From contig NZ_NJGU01000009.1 of assembly GCF_002213415.1 (NCBI RefSeq), positions 186,001 to 250,000 on the forward strand: DNA of 64,000 bases, read 5' to 3'. Every line of letters starts with the position of its first letter. Position 1 is the stretch's first letter. The notes beneath the pieces are model-generated. The model was not told the DNA's origin and ran no database searches. It worked only from the letters and a program-made list of their open reading frames with translations. Made by a program: the position numbers and the translations under genes. Positions 1 through 9,363 of this stretch are shown here, one piece after another. The stretch comes from Herbaspirillum robiniae (lineage in GTDB: Bacteria > Pseudomonadota > Gammaproteobacteria > Burkholderiales > Burkholderiaceae_D).

Positions 1-310
1 CCAATGGCTGCACGGCGAGGCGGTCGGCTGCGGCATGGTGATGGCGGCCGACCTGTCGCACCGCCTGGGCTACATCGACGCCGCCGCGCGCGAGCGCATC
101 CGCGCGGTGACCGCCGCCGCCGGCCTGCCGGTCTCCGCGCCCGACCTGGGCGAGCAGCGCTGGCTGGAACTGATGGAAGTGGACAAGAAAAACGAAGGCG
201 GACAGATCAAGTTCATCCTGATCCGGCCGCTGGGAACCCCGCTCATTACCAACGCGCCGCAGGAGTTGCTCATGCAGACCCTGGCGGCCTGCACCGATAC
301 CGGAGAGTGA
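1..310 (+). CDS. aroB: 3-dehydroquinate synthase, C-terminal end (partial)
   Basis: The reading frame is open from the first bases of the window and ends with TGA at 308-310. It encodes about the last 102 residues of AroB, the shikimate-pathway enzyme that converts DAHP to 3-dehydroquinate in the cytoplasm. The visible start, [16 protein letters not shown], matches the conserved AroB segment holding the metal-binding His and the Gly-rich stretch after it. The [14 protein letters not shown] block is also typical of the AroB C-terminal domain. The 5' part lies outside the window. The stop is one base from the dgt start codon, so the two genes are probably cotranscribed; aroB-dgt adjacency is common in betaproteobacteria. 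Confidence 0.93.
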   Translation, partial: QWLHGEAVGCGMVMAADLSHRLGYIDAAARERIRAVTAAAGLPVSAPDLGEQRWLELMEVDKKNEGGQIKFILIRPLGTPLITNAPQELLMQTLAACTDTGE

Positions 311-311
311 C

Positions 312-1463
312 ATGACACATGAAGCGCCGCCGCATCTCGCCCTCTACGCCGCCAACTCGGCAAACTCCAGGGGCCGGCGCTTCAGTGAAACGCCCCCGGG
401 GTCGCGCAGCGAATTCCAGCGCGACCGCGACCGCATCGTCCACTCCACCGCCTTTCGCCGCCTCGAGTACAAGACCCAGGTCTTCGTCAACCACGAGGGC
501 GACCTGTTCCGCACCCGCCTCACCCACAGCATCGAAGTCGCGCAGATCGCCCGCTCCTGCGCGCGCAACCTGCAGTTGAACGAAGACCTGGTGGAAGCCA
601 TCTCGCTGGCCCACGACCTCGGCCATACGCCATTCGGCCACGCAGGCCAGGACGAGCTCAACAACTGCATGAAGGACTACGGCGGCTTCGAGCACAACCT
701 GCAAAGCCTGCGCGTGGTCGACGAGCTGGAGCAGCACTACGGCGCCTTCGACGGCCTGAACCTGACCTTCGAGACGCGCGAGGGCATCCTCAAGCACTGC
801 TCGCTGAACAACGCGCGCCAGCTGGGCGACGTCGGCGTGCGCTTCATCGAGAAGAAGCAACCCTCGCTGGAGGCGCAGCTGGCCAACCTGGCCGACGAGA
901 TCGCCTACAACAACCACGACATCGACGACGGCCTGCGCTCGGGCCTGCTGACGATGGCGCTGATGAGCGAGGTCGACTTCTTCGCGCGCCACCTGCGCGA
1001 GGTGGAAGCGACCTATCCCGGCATCACCGGCCGCCGCGTGATCCACGAGACCGTGCGCCGCATGATCAACGCGCTCATCGTCGACCTCATCCACACCTCG
1101 CAATCGCGTATCACCGAGCTCGCCCCGCGCGACATCGACGATGTGCGCAACGCGCCGCAGCTGATCGCCTTCTCCGACGCCATGGCGGCCGAGGCGGCAG
1201 TGCTCAAGAAATTCCTGCGCGAGAAGCTCTACCGCCATTACCAGGTCAACCGCATGACCGCCAAGGCGCGCCGCATCATCGGCGAGATGTTCGGCATCTT
1301 CGCCGGCCAGCCCAACCTGCTGCCGCCGGACTACCAGGTCAGGGACATCGCCGACGAGTCGCAACGTCTCCACAAGCAGGCGCGCAAGGTCGCCGACTAC
1401 ATCGCCGGCATGACCGACCGCTATGCCATCCGCGAGCATCGCCGGCTGTTCGTGATGGAATAG
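312..1463 (+). CDS. dgt: Deoxyguanosinetriphosphate triphosphohydrolase-like protein
   Basis: A 383-residue HD-superfamily dNTPase that hydrolyses dNTPs to deoxynucleoside and triphosphate, helping control dNTP pools. The metal-binding HD signature is visible as H72 ([10 protein letters not shown]), the HD pair at 101-102 within [10 protein letters not shown], and a downstream Asp in the [13 protein letters not shown] segment near residue 197. The length fits the shorter Dgt-like family of about 380 residues rather than the 505-residue E. coli enzyme. ATG at 312 is preceded by GGAGAG, which overlaps the aroB stop, so translational coupling is likely. A hairpin terminator follows at 1508. Confidence 0.93.
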   Translation: MTHEAPPHLALYAANSANSRGRRFSETPPGSRSEFQRDRDRIVHSTAFRRLEYKTQVFVNHEGDLFRTRLTHSIEVAQIARSCARNLQLNEDLVEAISLAHDLGHTPFGHAGQDELNNCMKDYGGFEHNLQSLRVVDELEQHYGAFDGLNLTFETREGILKHCSLNNARQLGDVGVRFIEKKQPSLEAQLANLADEIAYNNHDIDDGLRSGLLTMALMSEVDFFARHLREVEATYPGITGRRVIHETVRRMINALIVDLIHTSQSRITELAPRDIDDVRNAPQLIAFSDAMAAEAAVLKKFLREKLYRHYQVNRMTAKARRIIGEMFGIFAGQPNLLPPDYQVRDIADESQRLHKQARKVADYIAGMTDRYAIREHRRLFVME

Positions 1464-1507
1464 GCAAGCCGGGGCGAGACGCACCGCAACGCCGTCGCGC
1501 CTGGTTG

Positions 1508-1536
1508 AACGCAGCGTTCCGATACGCTGCGTTTTC
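1508..1536 (+). terminator. Rho-independent terminator after dgt
   Basis: AACGCAGCG and CGCTGCGTT form a perfect 9-bp stem around an 8-nt loop and run into TTTT. It lies 45 bases after the dgt stop and would end the aroB-dgt transcript. Confidence 0.7.
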
Positions 1537-1930
1537 CCTCAGCTCATCGCTGGTGGTTTTTTATTGCAACTGTGCAAATTCATTTGCGCGCGGGCAATCG
1601 CCGCACATTTCGTTACACTTTTTTCGCAAAATATTTTGGCTTCGCACCAGCTCTGCACTGTGCGTCTCGCCTTCGCGAAAACCCTTTTCCACATTGGGAT
1701 TGCGCCGGGTTGCGACGGTGAAACGGGTTGCTGCGCGCCATGATTTCCGCTGAAACCGGCAGATGTAAATTTCTGTCAATATTCAGATAGCGCGCCACCC
1801 GCCGTTATGAAGGAATGGATCGGCGCCTTGCTGTCGGGCTTATTGCCTGCAACTTGTGTTTGCCGCTCCAGCGGATCCGCCCCTCCCCCTTTCTTGATTC
1901 ACGGATCCCCTCTTTTCTCAGGAGACCGTC
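1537..1930. other. Intergenic region, no gene seen
   Basis: About 390 bases between the dgt terminator and the next gene. Short ORFs here lack ribosome sites and family motifs. The stretch is more AT-rich than its surroundings and presumably holds the promoter of the downstream gene, but I cannot assign -35/-10 boxes with confidence. Confidence 0.5.
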
Positions 1931-2662
1931 ATGGCCATCAGCACCACCAGCGGCGTCGACACCAAGTCGCTGCTGCCCAGCACCACTACTACCTCCACCA
2001 CCGACTCGTCGAACCTGCCGGCGACGACAGGCGCCAACAACGACAAGATCGCCGAGGCGCAGAAGGCCAACCTGCTGACCGAGTCGGGCTCCAAGGCCCA
2101 GCTCAACGTGTCGATCCTGCAGGCCTCGCTGTCGGTGTCGCTCAATTCGCAGAACGACCCGCTGTCGCTGGTCTACAAGAGCGCAATCGAGAACATCAAC
2201 GACGTGCTGCGTCCCGAACTGGGCGACAACGCCATCCAGACCGCGATGTCGCAGGACAATTCGCCGGAAGGCACCGCCGGCCGCATCGTCTCCTTCGTCA
2301 CCAACCTGTTCCAGCTCTACAAGCAGAACAACCCGGACAAGGACGACGCCACCAACGCCGACGACTACATGGCGAAGATCATGAAGGGCGTCGACCAGGG
2401 CTTCAAGGAAGCGCGCGGTATCCTCGACAGCCTGGGCGTGCTCAGCGGTGACATCGCCGGCAACATCGACAAGACCTACGACCTGGTGCAGAAGGGCCTG
2501 GCCGATTTCCTCGCCAAGCTCAAGGGCCAAGACCAGGAAGGCGACGGCAGCGACAGCGGCACCGACACCGGCAATGGCAACGGCGGCACGCTGACGGCCA
2601 GCGAAACGACCGTCAGCGTCTCGATCTCGGTCAGCCAGACGCGCATCAGCACCAGCGCCTGA
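1931..2662 (+). CDS. DUF5610-like hypothetical protein
   Basis: A 243-residue protein of unknown function. It has a Thr/Ser-rich N-terminus (residues 1-40), a helical central domain (about 55-200) with a segment resembling DUF5610 (ASLSVSLNSQNDPLSLVYKS), and an Asp/Gly/Thr-rich flexible tail (about 200-230). There is no signal peptide or membrane span and no cysteine. ATG at 1931 follows AGGAGA at a 6-base spacing, which supports this start. It stands alone, with a strong terminator directly behind it. The domain name comes from pattern memory and is moderately certain; the function is unknown. Confidence 0.7.
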   Translation: MAISTTSGVDTKSLLPSTTTTSTTDSSNLPATTGANNDKIAEAQKANLLTESGSKAQLNVSILQASLSVSLNSQNDPLSLVYKSAIENINDVLRPELGDNAIQTAMSQDNSPEGTAGRIVSFVTNLFQLYKQNNPDKDDATNADDYMAKIMKGVDQGFKEARGILDSLGVLSGDIAGNIDKTYDLVQKGLADFLAKLKGQDQEGDGSDSGTDTGNGNGGTLTASETTVSVSISVSQTRISTSA

Positions 2663-2683
2663 GTCATCTGATCGACGGGCAAT

Positions 2684-2725
2684 AAAAAAACAGGCTGTGC
2701 CCTTGCGGGTACAGCCTGTTTTTCT
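2684..2725 (+). terminator. Strong Rho-independent terminator
   Basis: AAACAGGCTGT pairs with ACAGCCTGTTT, and the stem extends inward through GCCC/GGGT to a TTGC loop. It is flanked by A and T tracts and lies 22 bases after the stop of the DUF5610-like gene. Confidence 0.85.
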
Positions 2726-2769
2726 TTGGCGTGCGGAAGAGAAATTGCCTGATCAGGTTGATGCTGCGG

Positions 2770-3330
2770 CGATTGTTGCCGGTGCTCCGGACGTCAGCCG
2801 GAACCCAGCAGCGCTTGCCATGACGCGACCGCCGCTCAACGACGCTGGATCCTGACTTTCGTCAGGATGACGGCGAGGAGGTGAGCAATACCGCGGTACG
2901 TTCTATCCATCTCACTACCTGTCGTTCCTGCGAAAGCGGGAACCCAGCGGCGTTCGTCATGCCTCGACAGACGTTCAACGACACTGGATCCTGACGTTCG
3001 TCAGGATGACGCCGGGGAGATAGCCAACACCGCAGTACGTTCCGGCCGTCTCACCACCCGTCGTTCCGGCGAAGGCCGGAACCCTGTGGCGTTCGTCATG
3101 CCTCGACAGACGCTCAACGACACTGGATCCCGACATTCGTCAGGATGACGGCGAAGAGGTAGCCGACACCGCAGTACGTTCTATCCATCTCACTACCTGT
3201 CGTTCCTGCGAAAGCGGGAACCCAGCGGCGTTCGTCATGCCGCGACAGACGCTCAACGACACTGGATCTTGACTTTCGTCAGGATGACGCCGAGGAGGTA
3301 GCCGACACCGCAGTGCGTCCCAGCCCTCTC
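2770..3330. repeat. 139-bp tandem repeat, about four copies, with REP-like palindromes
   Basis: The same anchor (CTCAACGACnCTGGATC) recurs starting at 2834, 2973, 3112 and 3251, an exact 139-bp period; the first copy is the most diverged on its left. Each unit carries a hairpin ATCCTGAC-NTTC-GTCAGGAT, and the spacers between anchors carry an opposite-facing hairpin such as GTTCCGGC-GAAG-GCCGGAAC. Arm changes are partly compensatory. The related core ATCCCGGC/GCCGGGAT recurs near 28, 28.5 and 29.1 kb. No coding potential is evident. It fills the gap between the DUF5610-like gene and the tex stop. Confidence 0.85.
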
Positions 3331-3346
3331 ACCCAGGCAACCCGCC

Positions 3347-5698
3347 TCAGCCCTTCAGCTTGGCAAACGCAGCCGCCATCGCATTGTTGGCCGGCGCCTG
3401 CTCGCGGCCGCGCTGGTTCTGGTGCTGCGACAGGCGACGGGCATCGTTGCGGTCGCCGCGTTGCTCGTTGCGCGCGCCCGGCGCCGGGGCGGTGTCGTTC
3501 AGGCGCATGGTCAGGGCGATGCGCTTGCGCTTCTCGTCCACTTCCAGCACCTTGACCTTGACCACCTGGCCGGCCTTGACCACGGTGTGCGGATCCTTGA
3601 CGAAGGTGTTCGACAGTGCCGAGATGTGTACCAGGCCGTCCTGGTGCACGCCGATGTCGACGAAGGCGCCGAAGGCGGCGACGTTGGTCACCACGCCTTC
3701 GAGGATCATGTCCGGGCGCAGGTCCTTGATCTCTTCCACGCCTTCCTTGAAGGTCGCGGTGGTGAACTCCGGACGCGGGTCGCGGCCCGGCTTGTCCAGT
3801 TCCTTCAGGATGTCGGTGACGGTGGGCACGCCGAACTTCTCGTCGGCGTACTTGGCCGGCGACAGGCCCTTCAACAGCGAGGTCTGGCCGACCACGCTCT
3901 TCACGTCCTTCTGGATGTCGGCCAGGATCTTCTCCACCAGAGGGTAGGATTCCGGGTGCACTGCGGAAGCGTCCAGCGGGTTCTCGCCGTTCATCACGCG
4001 CAGGAAGCCGGCCGCCTGTTCAAAGGTCTTCTCGCCCAGGCGCGGCACTTCGCGCAGCGATGCGCGCGAAGCGAACATGCCCTTCATGTCGCGGTACGAC
4101 ACGATGCTCTGCGCCACGCTGGCGTTGAGGCCCGACACGCGCGCCAGCAGCGGCGCCGAAGCGGTGTTCACGTCCACGCCCACGGCGTTCACGCAGTCCT
4201 CCACCACGGCGTCCAGCGAACGCGCCAGCTGGGTCTGGCTCACGTCGTGCTGGTACTGGCCGACGCCGATCGACTTCGGGTCGATCTTCACCAGCTCGGC
4301 CAGCGGATCCTGCAGGCGGCGGGCGATCGAGACCGCGCCGCGCAGCGACACGTCCAGTTCCGGCAATTCTTTGGAGGCGAACTCCGACGCCGAGTACACC
4401 GAGGCGCCGGCTTCCGACACCACGATCTTGGTCAGCTTCAGTTCGGGGCGCAGCTTGATCAGGTCTTGCGCCAGCTTGTCGGTCTCGCGCGAGGCGGTGC
4501 CGTTGCCGATCGAGATCAGCGACACATTGTGCTTCTCGGCCAGCTGCGAGAGCGAGTGCAGCGAACCATTCCAGTCGTTGCGCGGCTGGTGCGGGTAGAT
4601 GGTGTCGGTGGCCACGACCTTGCCGGTGGCGTCGACGATGGCGACCTTGACGCCGGTGCGCAGCCCCGGGTCCAGGCCCATGGTGGCGCGCGGGCCGGCG
4701 GGCGCGGCCAGCAGCAGGTCCTTCAGGTTGCGAGCGAAGACGTTGATGGCCTCGGCTTCGGCTTCTTCGCGCAGCTTGGTCATCAGTTCGGTTTCCAGGT
4801 GCATGAACACCTTCACGCGCCATGCCCAGCGCACGGTGTCGGACAGCCACTTGTCAGCCGCGCGGCTCTTGTTGGACACGCCGAAACGCGAGGCGATGCG
4901 GCCTTCGCAGGGATTGTGCGGCGCGTCCCACTTCGGCTTTTCTTCTTCGCTGTCCAGGCGCAGGGCGACGTTGAGCATCTCTTCGCGGCGGCCGCGGAAC
5001 AGCGCCAGCGCGCGGTGCGAGGGAATGGTGCCGATGGTTTCGGAGTAATCGAAGTAGTCGGCGAATTTTTCGCCGGCGTCCTGCTTGCCGTCCACCACCT
5101 TGGACTCGACCACGCCGTGCTCGGTCAGGTATTCACGCAGGTTCTGCAGCAGCTCGGCGTCTTCCGAGAAACGCTCCATCAGGATCTGGCGCGCGCCGTC
5201 CAGCGCGGCCTTGGTATCGGGCACGCCCGGATTGTCGCCGTTGTCGGTGGTGAAGGCCGGCTTGATGTACTTGGCGGCTTCTTCTTCGGGGTTCAGCGTC
5301 GGGTCGCCCAGCAGCGCATCGGCCAGCTCGGTCAGGCCGGCTTCGGCGGCGATCTGCGCCTTGGTGCGGCGCTTGGGCTTGTAGGGCAGGTAAAGGTCTT
5401 CCAGGCGGGTCTTGTCTTCCGCGTGGGTGATGGCGTCCAGCAGCGCGGGCGTCATCTTGCCCTGTTCTTCGATCGAGGCGATGATCGCGGCGCGGCGGCT
5501 CTCCAGCTCGCGCAGGTAGCGCAGGCGCTCTTCCAGCAGGCGCAGCTGGATGTCGTCCAGGCCGCCGGTCACTTCCTTGCGGTAGCGGGCGATGAAGGGG
5601 ACGGTCGCACCTTCGTCCAGCAAGGCGATGGCGGCAGCGACCTGAACCGGCTTGGCGACGAGTTCAAGGGCGAGTCGTTGTTCGATAGAAGGCAGCAT
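3347..5698 (-). CDS. tex: Tex family S1 RNA-binding transcription accessory protein
   Basis: A 783-residue cytoplasmic nucleic-acid-binding protein related to Tex/Spt6, linked in other bacteria to transcription, toxin expression and stress survival. The order is typical: helical Tex N-domain ([16 protein letters not shown] onwards), central YqgF/RNase-H-like domain ([17 protein letters not shown] near residue 340), helix-hairpin-helix region ([14 protein letters not shown] and the following repeat), then an S1 domain ([20 protein letters not shown] near 650). The tail after the S1 domain is rich in Arg, Asn and Gln and looks disordered. Length is close to the family norm of about 770-785. It is divergent from pth. 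Confidence 0.96.
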   Translation of the reverse strand: MLPSIEQRLALELVAKPVQVAAAIALLDEGATVPFIARYRKEVTGGLDDIQLRLLEERLRYLRELESRRAAIIASIEEQGKMTPALLDAITHAEDKTRLEDLYLPYKPKRRTKAQIAAEAGLTELADALLGDPTLNPEEEAAKYIKPAFTTDNGDNPGVPDTKAALDGARQILMERFSEDAELLQNLREYLTEHGVVESKVVDGKQDAGEKFADYFDYSETIGTIPSHRALALFRGRREEMLNVALRLDSEEEKPKWDAPHNPCEGRIASRFGVSNKSRAADKWLSDTVRWAWRVKVFMHLETELMTKLREEAEAEAINVFARNLKDLLLAAPAGPRATMGLDPGLRTGVKVAIVDATGKVVATDTIYPHQPRNDWNGSLHSLSQLAEKHNVSLISIGNGTASRETDKLAQDLIKLRPELKLTKIVVSEAGASVYSASEFASKELPELDVSLRGAVSIARRLQDPLAELVKIDPKSIGVGQYQHDVSQTQLARSLDAVVEDCVNAVGVDVNTASAPLLARVSGLNASVAQSIVSYRDMKGMFASRASLREVPRLGEKTFEQAAGFLRVMNGENPLDASAVHPESYPLVEKILADIQKDVKSVVGQTSLLKGLSPAKYADEKFGVPTVTDILKELDKPGRDPRPEFTTATFKEGVEEIKDLRPDMILEGVVTNVAAFGAFVDIGVHQDGLVHISALSNTFVKDPHTVVKAGQVVKVKVLEVDEKRKRIALTMRLNDTAPAPGARNEQRGDRNDARRLSQHQNQRGREQAPANNAMAAAFAKLKG

Positions 5699-5854
5699 TG
5701 TGAAACCCAGTCAACAGTAAAGAAAAACAAGCGTTGGATGATACGCAATTCAACCGCATGCGCCAATCTTGACAAGGCGCCTGCGATTGGACGGATAGGG
5801 ACAAACTCGGGATAATCGCCGTTTTATCGACGCACTTCTGTCCATTTTTGCAAC

Positions 5855-6433
5855 ATGTCCATCCGTCTGATCGTCGGCCTCGGCAACCCCGGCCCTGAAT
5901 ATGAACAAACCCGGCACAACGCCGGCTTCTGGCTGGTCGACAACCTGGCCGGCCCGGTGCGCCTGACGCGCGAGGCGCGCTTCAACGCGCTGGCATTGAA
6001 GACCCAGGTGTCCGGCAGCGAAGTCTGGCTGCTGGAGCCGCAGACCTACATGAACCGCTCCGGGCAATCGGTGGGCGCGCTGGCGCGCTTCTACAAGATC
6101 GCGCCGGAAGAGGTGCTGGTGGTGCACGACGAGCTGGACCTGGCGCCGGGCGTGGCGCGCATCAAGAAAGGCGGCTCCTCCGGCGGCCACAATGGCCTGA
6201 AAGACATCACCGCCGCGCTGGGCACGCAGGATTACTGGCGCCTGCGCCTGGGCATCGGCCATCCGCGCACGCTGGGCCTGCAGCAGCCGGTGGCGGACTT
6301 CGTGCTGCATCGCCCGCGCAAGGAAGAGCAGGCGCTGATCAACGAGGCGCTGGACAAGAGCCTGAACGTGATCCCGCTGCTGTGCCAGGGCAAGTTCGAA
6401 GCGGCGATGATGGAGCTGCATACCGGGAAATGA
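5855..6433 (+). CDS. pth: Peptidyl-tRNA hydrolase
   Basis: A 192-residue enzyme that recycles tRNA by cleaving the ester bond of peptidyl-tRNAs released from stalled ribosomes. [19 protein letters not shown] near the N-terminus includes the catalytic His (residue 21) and the conserved Asn-Pro-Gly. The [12 protein letters not shown] block and [10 protein letters not shown] (with the catalytic Asp) follow, then the substrate-binding GGHNGLKD. Length is normal for the family. ATG at 5855 is the only start giving the full N-terminal motif. It is transcribed away from tex and toward dsbC, with a shared terminator between. Confidence 0.96.
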   Translation: MSIRLIVGLGNPGPEYEQTRHNAGFWLVDNLAGPVRLTREARFNALALKTQVSGSEVWLLEPQTYMNRSGQSVGALARFYKIAPEEVLVVHDELDLAPGVARIKKGGSSGGHNGLKDITAALGTQDYWRLRLGIGHPRTLGLQQPVADFVLHRPRKEEQALINEALDKSLNVIPLLCQGKFEAAMMELHTGK

Positions 6434-6538
6434 TGCCGCGTGCGATGCGGGGGAGTTCTTGCGCGTCACGTCGGTCACATCAGACAGGACAAGAGGACAA
6501 GAGTACGAATCAAGCAATGAGGCAATGAAGCAATGAAC

Positions 6539-6569
6539 AAGGGGCGCCCGCCATGCGGAGCGCCCCTTT
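6539..6569. terminator. Bidirectional terminator between pth and dsbC
   Basis: AAGGGGCGC pairs with GCGCCCCTT, and an inner CCGC/GCGG extends the stem. A and T tracts flank both sides, which suits the convergent pth and dsbC transcripts. Confidence 0.75.
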
Positions 6570-6583
6570 GTCGTTGATGCGGC

Positions 6584-7354
6584 TTACTTCAGCGAGGACA
6601 GCTTCTGTTCCAGGCCCTTGGCGTCGACCGCGCCGGGGATGCGCGAGCCGTCGGTGAAGAAGATGGTCGGCGTGCCGGTCACCTTCAGCTTCTGGCCCAG
6701 TGCCAGCACGTCTTCATGCGGCGCGCTGCAGGCGGTCTGCGCGGCCGGGGCTTCCTTGCCGTTGAGCATCCAGTCGTTCCAGGCGCGGCTCGGGTTGGGC
6801 GCGCACCAGATATTGCGCGACTTGACGATGGAGTCCGGCGACAGGATGTTGTACTGGAAGGTGTAGACGGTGATGTTGTCCACTTCCTGCAGCGTCTTGT
6901 GCAGGCGCTTGCAGTAGATGCAGTTGGGATCCTCGAAGATCGCGATCACGCGCTTGCCGTTGCCTTTGACGGTCTTGATCGCCTTGTCCAGCGGCAGGCC
7001 GGAGAACGGCACCTGGTTGAGGGCCTCGATCTTTTCCTTGGTGAAGTCGCGGTAGGTCTGCGAATCGACCACGCGGCCGATGAAGAGGTACTGCGCCTTG
7101 GCGTCGGTGTAGATCACGTCGCCGTCGATCTGGATTTCGTACAGGCCGGCGTAGGGCGTCTTGGTCACGGCGTCGACCTTGGCATCCTTGCCCAGGCGCG
7201 GTTCGATCAGCTTCTTGATGGTGGCTTCGGTGCTGTCGGCAGCCTCGGCCTGCGCGTGGGCGGAAACGCCGATGACGGTCGATGCCAGCAGCAAGGCGGC
7301 CATGCTGAAACGGCGCAGCTTGCGGGCGGCGGCAGCGGTCAGAGTTTTATTCAT
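6584..7354 (-). CDS. dsbC: Periplasmic thiol:disulfide isomerase DsbC family
   Basis: A 256-residue protein with a Sec signal peptide (basic start, hydrophobic stretch about 18-32, probable cleavage after AHA). It is followed by the DsbC dimerisation domain (residues about 40-115) and a thioredoxin-fold domain. The redox motif is C145-I-Y-C148, whereas most DsbC proteins have CGYC. The cis-Pro loop is seen as VTGTPT, and the second structural Cys pair appears in NIWCAPN and QTACSAP. It should shuffle incorrect disulfides in the periplasm and be kept reduced by DsbD. It lies 170 bases downstream of the UbiH-type gene on the same strand and may share its transcript. Confidence 0.93.
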   Translation of the reverse strand: MNKTLTAAAARKLRRFSMAALLLASTVIGVSAHAQAEAADSTEATIKKLIEPRLGKDAKVDAVTKTPYAGLYEIQIDGDVIYTDAKAQYLFIGRVVDSQTYRDFTKEKIEALNQVPFSGLPLDKAIKTVKGNGKRVIAIFEDPNCIYCKRLHKTLQEVDNITVYTFQYNILSPDSIVKSRNIWCAPNPSRAWNDWMLNGKEAPAAQTACSAPHEDVLALGQKLKVTGTPTIFFTDGSRIPGAVDAKGLEQKLSSLK

Positions 7355-7524
7355 GCTTGTCCTGATTCAAATCAAACGCCGGGGCAATGTTCGCAGCGCC
7401 GGCCTGAAAGCCGCGCCGTGACTGCCTCGACGGTCACCTCATGGGAATTGGTTGTGGGATGGCGCAACGCGCGCACGCGCCGGAAAAATGCCAAACGCGT
7501 TACCTTACCTCAAATCGGCCGTAC

Positions 7525-8763
7525 TCACTTGCCCAGTGCATGCGCGATCAGCCGGCGCTTTAAGACAGGCAGGCGGTCGACCAGGTTCATTCCGATATTG
7601 CGCACCAGGCGCAGCGGCTCGGCCTCGGTCGAGAAGATGCGGTTCAGGCCGTCGGTGGCCAGCTGCATCAGCAGCACTTCTTCCTTGCGCGCGCGCGCAT
7701 AGCGGCGCAGCACGCGGCTGTCGCCGCAATCGTATTGCGCCTCCCGATTGACCAGCGTATCGATCAGCGCGGCCACGTCGCCGAAGCCCAAATTCATGCC
7801 GTGCCCGGCCATCGGGTGCACCACGTGGGCGGCGTCGCCGATCAGCGCCACGCGCTGCGCGATCATCGCGTGCGGCTTGATCAGTTGCAGCGGGAAGGCC
7901 TTGGCCACCTCCGGCTGCAACGGCGCCAGCGCGCCCAGCACCGGCCCGGCCCATTGCGCCAGGCGTGCCGCCAGCTCGGACAGCGGCAGGCGCAGCAATT
8001 GCTCGGCCAGCGCCTGCGGCGCCGACCACACCAGCGAGACGCGCTCGCCCGGCAGCGGCAGCAGCGCGATCACGCCTTCGGTCGGGCTGAACCATTGATA
8101 GGCCACACCCAGGTGCGGCTTCTCGCAGCTGAAATTGGTGACGATGGCCTTCTGGCCGTAGGCGCGGTAATCCAGTCCGATATCGCACTGGCCGCGCACC
8201 CAGGACTGGCCGCCGTCGGCGCCCACCACCAGCGGTGCGGAGATGCTCTCGCCCGACTCCAGCGTCAGCGTGGCGGCGTCCAGCGAGGCCGACAGCGCGC
8301 TTGCCCGCCCCTGTACCACGCGCACGTTGGGCGCGAAGCGCAGCGCGGCGTTCAGGGCATTGTCCAGGTTGCGGTCTTCGACGATCCAGGCCAGGGCATT
8401 GGTGCGCGCCGCATAAGAATCGAAGCTGAGGAAACCGGTGCCGGCCTTGTCGGCCGCGCCGTCGCCATGCACCGTCATGTTGTCCACGGGCGCGATACGC
8501 GCGGCGTCCATCGCCTCCCACACCCGCACCGACGACAGCAGGCGATGGGCGGTATGGTTCAGCGCGTAGACGCGCACGTCCCAGCTCGCCTCATCCGCGC
8601 CGCCCGGCCGCGCCGGCGGCGCCAGCAGCGTCACCTTGAAGCCGGCCTGCGCCAGCCCCAGCGCCGCGGTCTTGCCGACCGCGCCGTTGCCGACGATGCA
8701 GATATCGGTGCCGGCCGCTGCCGGCGAAGAGGAATGATGTTGTGCGTTGGATGTCGATGTCAT
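7525..8763 (-). CDS. UbiH/UbiF/VisC-family FAD-dependent monooxygenase
   Basis: A 412-residue flavoprotein hydroxylase, probably adding a ring hydroxyl during ubiquinone biosynthesis at the inner membrane face. The N-terminal FAD dinucleotide motif is GNGAVG (residues 25-30), a central GADGGQSWVR segment matches the family DG motif, and LIGDAAHVVHPMAGHGMNLG near residue 310 is the second FAD signature. The longer frame reaches back to 8817, but ATG at 8763 gives a normal N-terminus and avoids overlap with the tRNA promoter. Which ring position it hydroxylates cannot be told from sequence alone, so no symbol is given. dsbC lies downstream. Confidence 0.88.
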   Translation of the reverse strand: MTSTSNAQHHSSSPAAAGTDICIVGNGAVGKTAALGLAQAGFKVTLLAPPARPGGADEASWDVRVYALNHTAHRLLSSVRVWEAMDAARIAPVDNMTVHGDGAADKAGTGFLSFDSYAARTNALAWIVEDRNLDNALNAALRFAPNVRVVQGRASALSASLDAATLTLESGESISAPLVVGADGGQSWVRGQCDIGLDYRAYGQKAIVTNFSCEKPHLGVAYQWFSPTEGVIALLPLPGERVSLVWSAPQALAEQLLRLPLSELAARLAQWAGPVLGALAPLQPEVAKAFPLQLIKPHAMIAQRVALIGDAAHVVHPMAGHGMNLGFGDVAALIDTLVNREAQYDCGDSRVLRRYARARKEEVLLMQLATDGLNRIFSTEAEPLRLVRNIGMNLVDRLPVLKRRLIAHALGK

Positions 8764-8809
8764 GACTCGAATTATAAACGGGCGCCGGAAACTATTTTTC
8801 AGAAAGCCC

Positions 8810-8837
8810 TTGCACAATTTAAAAACGCTGCTATACT
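8810..8837 (+). promoter_or_regulatory. Promoter of tRNA-Phe
   Basis: TTGCAC (8810-8815), a 16-base spacer and TATACT (8832-8837) form a good sigma-70 pair. The predicted start of transcription is about 5 bases before the mature tRNA 5' end. Confidence 0.7.
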
Positions 8838-8847
8838 TCTCCGTCTT

Positions 8848-8923
8848 GGCCTGGTAGCTCAGTTGGTAGAGCAGAGGATTGAAAATCCTTGTGTCGGTGG
8901 TTCGATTCCGCCCCGGGCCACCA
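8848..8923 (+). tRNA. tRNA-Phe (GAA)
   Basis: A 76-base cloverleaf. The acceptor arm GGCCTGG pairs with CCGGGCC, including one G-U pair. The D-loop is AGCTCAGTTGGTAGAGC, the anticodon loop TTGAAAA carries anticodon GAA, and the T-arm contains GGTTCGATTCC. The encoded 3' end is ACCA, with CCA at 8921-8923. A promoter lies upstream and a terminator 11 bases downstream, so it is a single-gene transcription unit. Confidence 0.98.
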
Positions 8924-8934
8924 AGTTATAAAAC

Positions 8935-8962
8935 AAAACGCCAACCTTCGGGTTGGCGTTTT
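8935..8962 (+). terminator. Terminator after tRNA-Phe
   Basis: A perfect 12-bp stem, AAAACGCCAACC with GGTTGGCGTTTT, around a TTCG tetraloop. A very similar stem (CGCCAACC/GGTTGGCG) occurs after cheV at 10365. Confidence 0.9.
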
Positions 8963-9363
8963 GCATTTCCGGGTCCGAAAAACACGTCGGACCATGCAAG
9001 AACCGGCTCAGGACCGCCAATTCCCGGCAATGGCGCCAGCCATGCTCCTGTCGATCAATCGCCCAAGATCGATCAACTCACGCGCCGCCGGCGCATTGCT
9101 CGTCGTCAAGAAGCAGCTCCACCTGCGCGCGCACGATTGCGCGACGGCCACCCGCCCCGCTTGCGACAACACGCGCCCGCCGGTCGGATACTTCAGCGCC
9201 TGTTGCCGGGCCGCCATCAGGAAAACCCTCATTGCCGCCCCCGCCGTCCTGGCCAAGAATCCTTACCTGCATCCGCAAAAAAATCGCCGCCGTCCGGCAA
9301 GGACGCGTCCCGCGACAGCCGGCCCGTGCCGCCCGCCCTCACCGCCTACAACCAAGGAAGATC
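8963..9363. other. Intergenic region upstream of cheV, no gene seen
   Basis: About 400 bases between the tRNA terminator and cheV. ORFs through it have no family features and no ribosome sites. I see no convincing sigma-28 or sigma-70 promoter. Confidence 0.5.

Noticed and set aside
1760-1790. Sigma-28-like promoter before the DUF5610-like gene
   Set aside because: A TAAA and a GATA are present but the spacing is two bases short of the flagellar sigma consensus.
3422-5815. 797-codon ORF antisense to tex
   Set aside because: Same shadow pattern as above; tex on the minus strand has complete domains.
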